From the NCBI RefSeq assembly GCF_022605725.1, contig NC_065552.1, positions 29,771,879-29,835,878 of the forward strand: a stretch of DNA of 64,000 nucleotides, in the 5' to 3' direction. This DNA is from Anthonomus grandis grandis. Its lineage: Eukaryota > Arthropoda > Insecta > Coleoptera > Curculionidae. Positions 55,801 through 58,253 of the stretch are shown one piece after another. The position numbers and the translations under genes are program-made. The notes under the pieces are model-generated. The model was not told the origin of the DNA. It searched no databases and saw nothing but the letters and a program-made list of their open reading frames with translations. Position 1 is the stretch's first letter, and each line of letters begins with the position of its first letter.

Positions 55801-58253
55801 GAGGGTGTGTTTACTTGGATATAAAGTCATTTAAATTAGAACACAATTTCATGTTTAAAAAAAAAACATACAAATTCGGCAAATCATATGTTTTGATACC
55901 AAATTAAAAAGGTAGTTTGAAGAAACGCGGCTGTAATTATATTTATTTTTAAATATGCGACTGAATTTTTTAACTTGCTGATATCATTTCCATATTCTCT
56001 AAGTTTTTTTTGTTAAGGCTCCGCATCATGGCCATGCGAAAACATCATTTAAAGGGTTTAGAAATCCGGGTAAAATTTGAAAACCGTTAGACTTTTTGAC
56101 TCAATTTTTTTTTATTTTATGGATAAAAGATCAACACATGTCCGTAATTATATGAAAATCTGAGGATATGCCTAGAAATATATATATTTGTTAATCAAAC
56201 ATTGTTAATATTCAAACGCCATTTAAGAGTAATTATAAATTTTAAATTAAGTTTAAACATAATTATAGACATCGACCAAACCTTTGTCTAAAGGCTAGTC
56301 AAATTTAAAAAAAAAAGTTAAACAATTGCTGAAATATTCGCGGATTTCGAGAGCCTTACAAGTGCATTTTTACTAGCAGCGACGTGGCGGCATCTGCTGA
56401 TTATATGTGTACTTGATACTTGATGAGATGGGAGGTTTTCAGGTTCGTATTCTAAATATTTTATTTAAATTTAAATATAAGAGTCATATTGGAATCAGAT
56501 CTATATGTTAGTAAAGGCATACTTGAATCAACTAGGTACCTACTATTTTTTAAGGAAAAAGTTGTGCTCGTGTTATTAATCATTATGATTTTATGAAAAT
56601 GGCAGTAAATTAATTTAATAAATGTATTAAAATAATTAATTGCGCTGAGAATAAAAATTCAGATTACTAAAGCCTATTAAATTAAATCAACACTATTATT
56701 AAAATAGCCTAAAAAATACAGGATTAACCAGGATTGTTATTATTCCAGTTTTCTATCAATCTCTCTTAAATTCCAAATTTCTTGGATGGTAAAAATTATA
56801 TGAATTTAAGGGTTTTATTCTCTATTTGGCAATTTTTAAAAAGGAAGTGATTTGAAAAAAAGGAACTTATTGTAGTGATTAGGAATATTTAGGAATGGAA
56901 TAATATACGGGGTGACAATTTAAAAACTTGAAATGACCATTTATATTAGGAACGAAAAACTGGAATAAAAAAACGCTCAAAACAGTTTCTATAACACGAA
57001 CGGGGAACAAAAACGTAGATTCGTCCTTCATTTGTAATGTAACCTAAAATAATATTATTTTTATGTTGAAGCGTGCGCAAAAGTATGTATATCTTTTTAA
57101 AATAAAAAAGGGCTAAGTATGAGAATAAGCAATTGCGAATCTTAACATCTTTTATATGAAAATGGAAGGGTTGTTGTCTATAGATCACTTTAGATGGTCA
57201 AGGAGCTTTTTGTTAATTGACGATTGAAATTAAAAAAATATTGGAACGTAGTTCTTCCGGAATAAAGACATCGCAATACAAATTTGTATTTTGAAAAAGT
57301 ATCTTTTTAAGTCCTACAGTTAAATGTTATTATTTCTGAATAAAAACAAAATTTGCATTAAAATTTGTAATAAAAAATGAAATCAGATACAGGGTGTACT
57401 TTCTTTTCGCGCCATATAAAAAAATAAAGTTGATGGTGGTTTCTCGGAAACGAAACGTCGGATATAAAATTTAAAAGCGCCATCACGTACTACTTCAAAA
57501 GTGTCAATGAGAAAGTGTCAATATTTTTTTGATATCTTTTAAAATAAAGCCAGGAAAAAATAAAATCGATATTGGCAAATTTCCGTTTTTTCCAAATATC
57601 TTAGCAGGCCATGGAAATTTTTGAAGTTTCTCAACGGCATGTAAATACGCTTCAAAGTGCACAACTTTTTCCTAATTTAACCGAAGCTGTATCTCCAACA
57701 GGTACCGAGATCCCCATGCTTAGGATTCTTATCTTGGACACCCTGTATAATTATACTTGCATAACCTGCACCAAATTTATGTAAGCCAACCCTGAAATTA
57801 CATCGGATCCCGGCGTAAGAGGGTGCCTGAAATTTTATCAACCGTTCTAAAATAGACATTGCTGCCCCTCAGCTGTGTGGCTAGAAGATAGGTAGCGGAG
57901 CCTTAAGTTACATTATTTTCCTGTGAACTACACTCCTCGAAATTTTTAAAAATTATAATAAACAATATTGAAACACAATATAAATCACTTACTTGATGAA
58001 AATATAAACACATTTTAAGAACTGACTGAAACCAATCAAATGTCTATTGATACTTACTGCAATAAAATTAATTAACCACCATGATATGATAACGCTATAA
58101 TTCTTACATATTAATTAGGAGTTTTGCAATGAATTTATAAATAAATAATATTTCCACCATTATGGTTTTTTTTATATTAGAAATCAACAATAATAAATTG
58201 TTTAGTCTACTTACAAAGCTGCCAGATTTAGCCTTTTCATGCCTGGATGACAT
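991..58253 (-). CDS. dia: Diaphanous-related formin, 17 coding exons, 3' end outside the window
   Basis: Diaphanous formins are Rho-GTP-activated actin nucleators and elongators acting at the cell cortex, cytokinetic furrow and junctions. The spliced exons give about 886 residues. In order: tail 1-60; GTPase-binding/FH3 about 60-400; dimerisation region 316-437; coiled coil about 440-475; FH1 about 490-600; FH2 from about 625 to the window edge. All exons join in frame with GT-AG introns, and the order matches animal DIAPH proteins. Fly Dia is about 1,090 residues, so roughly 200 (end of FH2 and the DAD) should lie left of position 1. Introns range from 52 nt to 28 kb. Open frames across almost all exons and conserved motifs indicate a functional host gene. 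Splicing is inferred from sequence; no transcript was available. Confidence 0.95.
1168..1320 (-). CDS. dia: dia exon 16, FH2 with the GNYMN motif
   Basis: Residues 796-846, phase 0 both sides. It contains the invariant FH2 motif GNYMNTGTRNGGVYGFEMSF, preceded by CEEVKRSKKFARILELILLM. This is the most conserved formin segment, lying at the actin-binding and dimer interface. The donor is GTATGC, weaker than most in the gene. Confidence 0.97.
1388..1564 (-). CDS. dia: dia exon 15, FH2 core helices
   Basis: Residues 737-795, phase 0 both sides. It reads YLPPPDQLKKLSELSDRYNE, then LTEAEQFCVKMSEVKRLLPR, matching '[36 protein letters not shown]'. The donor is GTAAGT. Confidence 0.95.
1964..2360 (-). 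pseudogene. Tc1-like transposase remnant
   Basis: Minus-strand fragments, in order, read VSSGTIQRRLVDYQ (helix-turn-helix end), VRRLAGKRLDPKYVATTVKY (before the second part of the DDE domain), and FTFQHDNDSKHT, the Tc1 catalytic 'QHDNDPKHT' motif. Frames are broken and the middle is missing. It lies in the intron between dia exons 14 and 15. No terminal repeats were found. Confidence 0.75.
2932..3118 (-). CDS. dia: dia exon 14, FH2 linker/knob
   Basis: Residues 674-736. It contains KKVKELKVLDGKTAQNILIL, the strongest FH2 signature ('ELKVLDSKTAQNLSIFL'), which includes the isoleucine region contacting actin. DIKKALLRCDQNILTQSVTE follows. It ends in phase 0 at GTAAGT. Confidence 0.96.
3190..3329 (-). 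CDS. dia: dia exon 13, FH2 lasso region
   Basis: Residues 628-674. It contains LSEKSFWVKAKEEELAEPD, then ILDGLAKKFSSKP, corresponding to the FH2 lasso ('[27 protein letters not shown]'). The Trp is the conserved residue that inserts into the post of the partner subunit. The donor is GTAAGT, ending two bases into a codon. Confidence 0.94.
3330..4599. other. Intronic stretch, nothing recognised
   Basis: AT-rich part of the intron between dia exons 12 and 13. Short open frames here look random. No terminal repeats or protein similarity seen. Confidence 0.5.
4600..5010 (-). pseudogene. 3' end of a non-LTR retrotransposon ORF2 (remnant)
   Basis: Reading the minus strand, 4750-4610 gives VPQHRHTNFQ followed by VASQLWNKLPEHVKQFSIAV. 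This is the conserved extreme C-terminus of LINE ORF2 proteins ('R...F...AS.LWN.LP..I'). The remaining sequence is too decayed to follow. The match is short and judged by eye. Confidence 0.45.
5011..5809. other. Intronic stretch, nothing recognised
   Basis: AT-rich remainder of the intron between dia exons 12 and 13. No gene or structured repeat seen. Confidence 0.5.
5810..6021 (-). CDS. dia: dia exon 12, FH1 second half and FH1-FH2 linker
   Basis: Residues 557-627. Three more proline tracts (PPPPPGMGGGP repeats and PPPPFGM) are followed by LPHGLKPKKKWEVKGPLKKA-NW, the conserved linker into FH2 (DIAPH1: 'LPFGLTPKKVYKPEVQLRRPNW'). A 3.8-kb intron divides the FH1 repeat array. The donor is GTAGGT. 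Confidence 0.95.
6749..8389 (+). mobile_element. Degraded DNA transposon with a DUF7869-like ORF and palindromic subterminal repeats
   Basis: The ends match as inverted repeats (GGCTTACAGCAAAAACTCA at 6749; GGCTTGCTGCAAAAACTCA read inward from 8389). Copies of AACTCAYTAAGT occur in both orientations near both ends (6855, 6923-6947, 6975, 8110, 8154, 8361). Inside, 7290-7585 and 7659-8078 on the plus strand encode TNRNQNIATLFLYIVQTTAV, GHSYLEVDSMHSAIEK and further blocks. These resemble the DUF7869-type proteins found in many arthropod genomes ('CGGQNRN', 'GHSYLEVDSVH'). The N-terminal part is missing, the frame is broken near 7540-7570, and the CGGQ motif is mutated. The element lies in the intron that splits dia FH1. 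No clear target duplication was seen. The superfamily is not assigned. Confidence 0.65.
8390..9135. other. Intronic stretch, nothing recognised
   Basis: Short open frames on both strands at 8769-9111 overlap each other and match nothing known to me. Confidence 0.4.
9136..9715. mobile_element. MITE-like element, about 580 bp
   Basis: The left end GCCGATTTTCAGCGATGAAT and the right end, read inward as GCCGATTTTCAGCGTCGAAT, form an inverted repeat of about 20 bp. Internal sequence has TGACGTCA and TTGGTAA motifs near the right end and related ones near the left, but no coding potential. Target duplication not resolved. Confidence 0.6.
9801..10014 (-). CDS. dia: dia exon 11, FH1 polyproline region, first half
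   Basis: Residues 486-557. After IEKMGKLPPMSGGGG come five proline tracts (one of six, four of five residues) separated by MPGMGGGG-type linkers. FH1 binds profilin-actin and feeds it to FH2. The base composition is strongly G/C against an AT-rich background. The antisense and shifted frames also stay open because of the GGN/CCN repeats; they are not genes. The donor is GTTAGT. Confidence 0.95.
10643..11539 (+). pseudogene. Tc1-like transposase, internally deleted
   Basis: 10643-11008 encodes the N-terminal paired helix-turn-helix domains (MAKTKELSVKTKGIIIGLQK, TPRRT-type second helix, VSVSTVKRRLYNAGLKGR). The frame then jumps to the second half: VLPSGTRIIGENFIFQHDND-PKHTS, and QSPDLNPIELLWDELD to a stop at 11381. 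Several hundred bases with the first catalytic Asp are missing, and in-frame stops occur at about 11149 and 11215. The right terminal repeat ends at 11539 with a flanking TA: read inward it is CACTACCGCTCAAAAGTATT. I could not find the left terminal repeat. Confidence 0.8.
11542..12329. other. Intronic stretch, nothing recognised
   Basis: AT-rich and low complexity in places. I looked here for a missing coiled-coil exon of dia in phase 0 and found none convincing. Confidence 0.4.
12330..12540 (+). pseudogene. LINE ORF2 fragment between endonuclease and RT
   Basis: The plus frame reads FNKHAPFKTAQITKRTSCCI, then YLISLRNKT-stop-SKYKKVKKK. This matches the conserved 'FDKHAPLK...R......W....I..LI..R....Y' linker of jockey/CR1-like ORF2 proteins. 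It is short and has an in-frame stop. Confidence 0.5.
12846..12991 (-). CDS. dia: dia exon 10, coiled coil
   Basis: Residues 437-485. Heptad-like VQELQKQLDEALVARGEAEA and KLAKLESLA form a short coiled coil before FH1. The visible coil is only about 40 residues, much shorter than in mammalian DIAPH1. Either the insect protein is shorter here, or a phase-0 exon in the next intron (10015-12845) was missed. The exon ends in phase 0 at GTAAGT. Confidence 0.92.
13070..13197 (-). CDS. dia: dia exon 9, end of dimerisation region
   Basis: Residues 394-437. It reads LAFFKLIEEVISQLVLHKSG, then LDPDFKKHPLDIDLQPLLEE, matching 'YYKLIEECVSQIVLHKNGTDPDFKCRHLQIDIERL' of mammalian DIAPH1. Flanking introns are only 78 and 124 nt. 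Confidence 0.95.
13322..13556 (-). CDS. dia: dia exon 8, dimerisation region
   Basis: Residues 316-394. It contains QYDIFESQKDADADELHERF, then RIDMDDIQDCFEVL and CEPYFLSIIQHMLFIRDD. These correspond to the helical dimerisation domain after the DID in DIAPH1 ('FDEQGDEDFFDLKHRLDDIRMEMDD', 'EPHFLSILQHLLLVRND'). The donor is GTGAGT. Confidence 0.95.
13557..14648. other. Intron between dia exons 7 and 8
   Basis: 1.1 kb, AT-rich. No gene, repeat or element recognised. Confidence 0.6.
14649..14757 (-). CDS. dia: dia exon 7, end of the DID armadillo region
   Basis: Residues 280-316. It reads SMCLQFVNALLSETEDFEFR, then VHLRNEIVRNGL, the conserved 'LQLINALI...ELDFRVHIRSELMRLGL' block. The donor is GTAAAT and the exon ends one base into a codon. 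The first of two adjacent AG acceptors is chosen for frame. Confidence 0.95.
15735..15955 (+). pseudogene. Reverse transcriptase palm fragment (non-LTR)
   Basis: Broken plus-strand reading gives VSYIDDVVILVRDTCWNRTF, then AEEYLSKVHLWLELHLLTMN. YIDDVVI is a variant of the RT catalytic YADD box and is preceded by a decayed 'VPQG..LGP' region. No flanking element structure is left. Confidence 0.5.
15956..20399. other. Large intronic stretch with little recognisable content
   Basis: Part of the 10.7-kb intron between dia exons 6 and 7. Short open frames (for example 16172-16475) match nothing known. The only clear structure is the inverted repeat at 19735-19817. Confidence 0.5.
19735..19817. repeat. 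Imperfect inverted repeat, about 27-31-bp arms
   Basis: The left arm TTATGTGATTAATTCTTAGA..ACATTGA pairs with the right arm at 19786-19817, with one 4-base bulge (the right arm has TTAATTAATC where the left has TTAATTC). The loop is 23 nt. It may be a small foldback MITE. Confidence 0.75.
20400..20600 (-). pseudogene. LINE ORF2 C-terminal remnant
   Basis: Minus strand reads VIPDTHRQIYYLGPKIYNSL, then PNMLRTTKFST, the typical C-terminal 'GP+.YN.LP..(I/L)+' motif of LINE ORF2. Upstream frames are broken. Confidence 0.45.
20640..21245 (+). pseudogene. Non-LTR retrotransposon endonuclease fragment
   Basis: Frames 20651-20872 and 20970-21167 encode parts of an apurinic-type (EEP) endonuclease: VQQQLQTNRSHILAVAETSE near the start, YRPLRNTQYRRFFNDLADKI, then IITGDFNVHNVNWW with the catalytic GDFN motif. 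Several frameshifts. It is a different family from the element that starts just downstream. Confidence 0.7.
21250..23283 (+). pseudogene. Non-LTR retrotransposon: ORF1 tail, endonuclease and start of RT
   Basis: 21430-21590 carries the end of an ORF1 (YKAFRVKAPKEIDENLLQPQ and a WP-type box, with a stop). 21685-21840 gives VKIVNLNTRSIRLK and ETVCITETWLS, the start of the endonuclease. An uninterrupted 470-codon frame (21871-23283) follows, with YRPPSS at residue 47, GDFNYD at 79, IDN at 122 and DH at 143. It ends in the RT N-terminal block NYRPIALLSVFSKVFEK at 430. The catalytic RT palm is absent, so the copy is 3'-truncated or deleted. CR1/jockey-like by motif. Confidence 0.8.
23290..24157. 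other. Intronic stretch, origin unclear
   Basis: 23700-24150 is less AT-rich than its surroundings and has long but broken frames on the minus strand, which suggests an old TE. I could not place it in any family. Confidence 0.35.
24158..24707. mobile_element. Non-autonomous hAT-type element with 8-bp target duplication
   Basis: The element 24166-24699 (534 bp) has terminal repeats CAGTGGCGGCTTTTGG and, from the right end inward, CAGTGGCGGCTCGTGAC. It is flanked by an exact 8-bp direct repeat CTATGCAT (24158-24165 and 24700-24707). An 8-bp duplication with CAG-TGG termini is characteristic of hAT transposons. No transposase is encoded. It lies in the dia intron between exons 6 and 7. Confidence 0.9.
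24708..25496. other. Intronic stretch, nothing recognised
   Basis: AT-rich. No gene or repeat seen. Confidence 0.5.
25497..25652 (-). CDS. dia: dia exon 6, FH3 armadillo repeats
   Basis: Residues 228-279, exactly 52 codons, phase 0 on both sides. It reads ILAPMCLISGEGEVEGSSKV, then NRERFLPIVNGIV, matching the LLSALCI..(E)G...VLEA...ERF.PL..GL segment of DIAPH proteins. A 10.7-kb TE-filled intron follows on the 3' side. Confidence 0.95.
25709..25868 (-). CDS. dia: dia exon 5, FH3 armadillo repeats
   Basis: Residues 174-227. It contains YECLRCLEKFMNNTAGIKLV, the conserved 'CLKAFMNN..G' armadillo helix of the formin DID. The 52-nt intron separating it from exon 4 is among the shortest in the gene. 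The exon finishes in phase 0 at GTAAGG. Confidence 0.96.
25921..26125 (-). CDS. dia: dia exon 4, GBD/FH3 armadillo repeats
   Basis: Residues 106-174. It contains EDYINYLETHMRSEYIQ, then ESLRVALANNPLSWVEKFGG, which is nearly the family consensus (SLRVSLNNNPVSWV..FG..GL) of the Diaphanous inhibitory domain. The donor is GTAAGT and the acceptor TTTTTACAG. The exon ends two bases into a codon. Confidence 0.96.
26184..26289 (-). CDS. dia: dia exon 3, GTPase-binding region
   Basis: Residues 71-106. It begins SDMNLNDDKKRPLRNLSLEQ, the hallmark 'DMNL..(E/D)K..PLR' block at the start of the formin GTPase-binding domain, which contacts Rho-GTP and takes part in DID-DAD autoinhibition. The acceptor could be used at either of two adjacent AGs; only the first keeps the frame with exon 2. 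The exon ends one base into a codon. Confidence 0.94.
26370..27010 (-). pseudogene. Mariner-like DDE transposase remnant
   Basis: The minus strand, with many frameshifts, reads WTVFF..KTKKV (after a decayed 'WGIIGP' block), then VPIWPLRSCDLPLHFWL-stop-GYLKL, QVYANKPATTEELKAEI, and RIRIYQQSRGGHLKDN before the end. These are the last third of the 'WPPRSPDLTPLDFFLWGYLK' family of insect DDE transposases (the DUF4817-linked mariner-like group). The Asp of the last catalytic pair is still visible in RSCDL. It is in the intron between dia exons 2 and 3. Confidence 0.7.
27640..27823 (+). pseudogene. Possible P-element/THAP9-like transposase fragment
   Basis: A 65-codon frame contains MPQIDGLLCSTFKNIYNE, then TAKLVLFLYRIFDSLNGKLS. 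The 'TA.F.....(L/I)FDS(L/F)NG' pattern is characteristic of the GTP-binding region of P-element-type transposases. The match is short and from memory, so chance similarity is possible. Confidence 0.3.
27862..28125. repeat. Diverged direct repeat, about 73 bp at 185-bp spacing
   Basis: A block beginning ATTGTCTCTTTTATTGCTGA at 27862 recurs, diverged, at 28047 as ATTATCTCTTTCATTGCTAA. Both end in ATTACTGCTGAA. The intervening sequence is AT-rich. Probably the 3' non-coding part of an old TE. Confidence 0.6.
28400..28960 (-). pseudogene. Mariner-like DDE transposase remnant, N-terminal part
   Basis: Minus-strand readings give ELEISTGTLQRILIKDLQLH (helix-turn-helix end, as in 'L..S..TV.RIL.K.L.L.PYK'), then AHHEQ and EEWLDGFVNRV, consistent with the 'F...Q.R..F..W' and 'DEA.F.LNG.VNKQN' blocks. 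Heavily decayed. Confidence 0.45.
28961..29816. other. Intronic stretch, nothing recognised
   Basis: Two short plus-strand open frames (29035-29250 and 29293-29505) have no recognisable motif. Confidence 0.4.
29817..29987 (-). CDS. dia: dia exon 2, common N-terminal exon
   Basis: Phase 0 to phase 0, 57 codons, residues 14-70. It starts LESWFKTGTGKK, continues with a low-complexity Gly/Ser/Thr segment, then an acidic patch (TEDEDYEKK). It ends EKDIIRQYEELL, which aligns with the pre-GBD helix of DIAPH1 (DEQVLVLFEQML). The acceptor is TTTTCAG and the donor GTAAGG. It is the nearest downstream exon for all three candidate start exons. Confidence 0.93.
29988..31696. other. Intronic stretch, nothing recognised
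   Basis: Start of the 28-kb dia intron. AT-rich, with no gene or clear repeat. Confidence 0.5.
31697..31810 (+). pseudogene. Reverse transcriptase fragment (LINE)
   Basis: An open plus frame reads VAPNFKKSGKLLARNYRSIR, then LIIICKTMESIVQDKL. It matches the N-terminal RT block 'V.PIFKKG.K....NYRPISLTS..CK..E.I......'. Only about 38 codons are recognisable. Confidence 0.6.
32219..32890 (+). pseudogene. Mariner-like (DUF4817-linked) DDE transposase remnant
   Basis: Shifted plus frames give YNALEAKRLYEEQFPNCGIS (the DUF4817 HTH pattern 'N...A.RLY.E+FP.R'), HPYHLQKVHAL, FLKNGISNF..FHLCADENQ (after a first-Asp block), and LDLKFLQNNLPELLEDLSIG. The order matches a full transposase, but no frame is continuous and the end is missing. 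Confidence 0.7.
32891..33561. other. Intronic stretch, mostly unrecognised
   Basis: Contains only the possible diverged partner (33420-33490) of the open stretch at 33562-33724. No gene seen. Confidence 0.4.
33562..33724 (-). other. Unrecognised open stretch with acceptor-like site
   Basis: On the minus strand a TTTCTTTAG acceptor-like sequence is followed by about 52 open codons: GNWISKVIFLYSYPHKGLDQ, VIEEAKARVSSYAKDSLLEL, ending MDSSDSKSGNF and a stop. Composition is protein-like (amphipathic, acidic serine-rich tail). A diverged copy of its last part seems to lie at 33420-33490. It could be a terminal exon of a nested gene, a processed fragment or a TE ORF end. I do not recognise it. Confidence 0.35.
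33725..35117. other. Intronic stretch with short local repeats
   Basis: A phrase TTCATTTTAGGAAATTTAGA is repeated at 34139 and 34188. From 34780 to 35110 several variants of 'CAATTCCCTGGAAAA' recur, suggesting decayed tandem repeats leading into the satellite block. No gene seen. Confidence 0.45.
35118..35563. repeat. Tandem repeat, about 175-bp unit, 2.5 copies
   Basis: Units start at 35118, 35292 and 35469 with ACATATCCCTGTCTCAGTTC-type sequence, giving periods of 174 and 177 bp. The third copy stops after about 95 bp. Copies are roughly 90% alike by eye. The 120-codon open frame at 35165-35527 is a by-product of the repeat (its protein repeats twice) and is not called as a gene. Confidence 0.9.
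35564..36512. other. Intronic stretch, nothing recognised
   Basis: AT-rich, with no gene or repeat seen. Confidence 0.5.
36513..36530 (-). CDS. dia: Candidate alternative first exon of dia (six codons)
   Basis: Six codons (MFNFSD) after an AAAC-ATG context end in phase 0 at a GTAAGT donor (36507-36512). The result would splice in frame to the common exon at 29817-29987 and give a very short N-terminus. About 320-480 bp upstream (36850-36990) is an unusually CpG-rich stretch for this AT-rich region, a plausible core promoter. The exon is so short that chance is a real alternative. Confidence 0.4.
36840..36990 (-). promoter_or_regulatory. CpG-rich stretch upstream of the 36.5-kb dia start
   Basis: The segment has many CG dinucleotides (for example CGGTCGAGCTCGAGAGTCGC at 36857) in very AT-rich surroundings. 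It sits 320-460 bp upstream of the six-codon start exon. A promoter role is inference only. Confidence 0.3.
37936..38060 (+). pseudogene. DUF4817-type HTH fragment of a mariner-like transposase
   Basis: MRYTDQEKCEILRLNFYYRS in one frame continues, after a frameshift, as EDGRLYSNRALPNR. It resembles the 'YT..EK.E+...Y......A.RLY..R.PNR' N-terminal helix-turn-helix of DUF4817-linked transposases. It may belong with the C-terminal fragment at 38790-39110, from which the Tc1 fragment now separates it. Confidence 0.5.
38119..38547 (+). pseudogene. Tc1-like transposase, C-terminal half
   Basis: One frame runs from VVWGCFSARGMGPIVSIV through MDRFMYKDILQTHLVPNMDE and AIFQHDNDPKHASQFVKR to a single TAG, then VMVWPSQSPDLNPIENLWHY to the normal end. 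The second catalytic Asp (HDND) and the third acidic residue (PIEN) are intact. The N-terminal half and first Asp are missing. Reasonably young by its near-intact frame. Confidence 0.85.
38790..39110 (+). pseudogene. Mariner-like transposase, C-terminal fragment
   Basis: Plus strand reads IWIGRRGTMNWPPNSLELTP, then a stop and GGFLKDKLYCRKTQ. This is the conserved 'WIGR.GP..WPPRSPDLTPLDFFLWG.LKD.VY' tail of DUF4817-linked transposases. The perfect 13-bp inverted repeat at 39038-39071 lies inside its 3' part. Confidence 0.65.
39038..39071. repeat. Perfect 13-bp inverted repeat
   Basis: ATCTGCAATTGTG (39038-39050) and CACAATTGCAGAT (39059-39071) are exact reverse complements with an 8-nt loop. 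Function unknown. Confidence 0.85.
39450..41180 (+). pseudogene. Non-LTR retrotransposon ORF2 remnant (endonuclease to RT palm)
   Basis: 39480-39770 carries endonuclease pieces (LISKHNNAACILVGDININ; IDHLF; ITSDITDHFSIVF with the DH pair). 39990-40180 gives KPWITLGLIKSIRYRDLKKK. 40195-40497 is the pre-RT region (FNDYFVNIGKSIADK). 40657-40869 holds RT with FGFRQRRSTKFIYSHI and VIFLDLAKAFDSVSHNILLD (catalytic Asp of LDLAKAFD). About 41040-41075 encodes SYADDTALLL, the YADD box. Multiple frameshifts and stops. Confidence 0.8.
41181..42788. other. Intronic stretch, possibly the decayed 3' part of the LINE
   Basis: No clear motif. 41700-41900 has broken frames compatible with a LINE C-terminus, but I cannot support it. 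Confidence 0.35.
42789..43184. mobile_element. MITE-like element with terminal inverted repeats, 396 bp
   Basis: The left end CAGTGGCCCGACTATT and the right end read inward, CAGTGGCCTGACTACT, match at 14 of 16 positions. Inside are two further inverted repeats: TGATGTTAAACGT/ACGTTTAACATCA (42803-42841) and TGTGATCAAGGTGGCTTG against AGCCACCTTTCAATCACA (about 42902-42956). No coding sequence. Target duplication not found, so superfamily unassigned. Confidence 0.65.
43185..44049. other. Intronic stretch, nothing recognised
   Basis: AT-rich, with no gene or repeat seen. Confidence 0.5.
44050..46930 (+). pseudogene. Non-LTR retrotransposon ORF2 remnant, split by a Tc1 insertion
   Basis: Left part (44050-44477): LKTYKGPGPDGVPPALLQYC, TNYTPVCNISTISKLFGKIV and a decayed QYGFFRGKST. 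Right part (45865-46930): VDYLSEILDCSGEVHAIYTD, LSKAFDRINHTI (catalytic Asp), MLMWIQSYLKNHNQIRRVHN, a decayed SGVP block, CFVDDLKCFM (YADD-box equivalent), then IEQVQRKYLRCIALRF near the C-terminus. The frame continues directly across the Tc1 insertion site. Several other stops and frameshifts. Confidence 0.85.
44480..45862 (-). mobile_element. Tc1-like transposon, 1,383 bp, nested in a LINE
   Basis: Both ends are inverted repeats (left CAGTAATGACCAAAAGTAGA; right read inward CAGTAGTGGCCAAAAGTAGA) flanked by TA (44478-44479 and 45863-45864). A third copy of the core (CAAAAGTAGATAGACAAA) lies at about 45660-45680, so the right end has an IR/DR arrangement. The transposase starts at 45576 on the minus strand (MPRGIRFSLDLRQRIINAYR). 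It shows CDESKFNLF with the first catalytic Asp, KPTVKHGGGSVMVWGCFSGY, QDNDPKHSSQIMKQFF with the second, and SQSPDLNPIENL with the third acidic residue. At least six stops or frameshifts make it inactive. Confidence 0.9.
46960..48545 (+). pseudogene. Non-LTR retrotransposon RT to 3' end, 5'-truncated
   Basis: It starts within RT: CSDLRPISLMSVLSKIFEII, then LDFSKAFDTLHYNLLLAKL (catalytic Asp), LQGSILGPLLFILYINDL, AQYCDDTQIYIQ (YADD equivalent), then the C-terminal LKTGISRHNRTTRTVLKFYL and FQSFKNRL-stop at 48203. A 3' UTR follows with a stem-forming ACTCGGT...ACCGAGT, an AATAAA signal at 48512, and a TTTTATTTTATTTTATTTA tail. Three or more stops. The 5' truncation and tail are typical of target-primed insertion. 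Confidence 0.85.
48546..51210. other. Intronic stretch, nothing recognised
   Basis: Very AT-rich. Short open frames (49060-49245, 50650-51082) show no recognisable motif. Several may be decayed TE pieces. Confidence 0.45.
51217..51297 (-). CDS. dia: Candidate alternative first exon of dia (basic N-terminus)
   Basis: An ATG followed by 27 open codons ends in phase 0 at a GTAAGT donor (51211-51216). The peptide begins MNAEGAKKKTGLGSLSFRK and is strongly basic. A lysine-rich N-terminus is also found in mammalian DIAPH1, where it helps membrane binding. Phase and strand allow direct splicing to the exon at 29817-29987. The start of a young LTR retrotransposon lies 163 bp upstream of this ATG. 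Transcription is not shown; the call rests on the ATG, open frame, donor and phase. Confidence 0.6.
51460..52404 (+). repeat. 5' LTR
   Basis: 945 bp, starting TG and ending CA. Compared by eye with the 3' LTR it is identical, with a constant 2,611-bp offset and therefore no indels. Both carry the same antisense open frames of 60 and 82 codons, which are not called as genes. A primer-binding site directly after it (TTCAGGTGTGGGGTACTGCA) could not be assigned to a tRNA. Confidence 0.93.
52782..52817. repeat. Run of 36 adenines in the LTR element leader
   Basis: An uninterrupted A36 tract lies between the 5' LTR and gag. It may mark the end of a retroposed insert or be slippage-expanded. Its true length in the genome is uncertain because long homopolymers are error-prone in sequencing. 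Confidence 0.9.
53167..53976 (+). pseudogene. gag of the LTR retrotransposon, two in-frame stops
   Basis: From ATG 53167 (MAEEKSMAIQKRKKIHVIES) the frame has a serine/acid-rich N-terminus, then the capsid-like region IPHFNPEDKALTVARWCDRI and LTKLKGLAKTWYRGLPSVNF. TGA stops at 53575 and 53584 interrupt it. The same frame then resumes with QEMMQQTKQRHESYITYYYE, the typical Gypsy capsid C-terminal 'F..L.Q...E....Y...' helix, and ends in TGATGA at 53974. No CCHC zinc knuckle follows; the expected position coincides with the inferred deletion. Both stops fall where related gags have tryptophan or an aromatic residue. Confidence 0.85.
54071..55015 (+). repeat. 3' LTR
   Basis: The 945-bp copy of the 5' LTR, preceded by GGTTGGCCGAA, where the polypurine tract would be expected. 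The duplication GGAT follows at 55016-55019. Confidence 0.93.
55020..56907. other. Intronic stretch, nothing recognised
   Basis: AT-rich, with no gene, repeat or element seen. Confidence 0.5.
57388..57747. mobile_element. MITE-like element with TACAGGGTGT termini, 360 bp
   Basis: TACAGGGTGT at 57388 and ACACCCTGTA ending at 57747 are exact inverted repeats. This terminus is common to a group of insect DDE elements. Another related terminus (ATACGGGGTGACAATTTAAA) at about 56905 may mean a larger or nested element. No coding sequence is seen apart from a 60-codon antisense frame without motifs. Confidence 0.55.
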
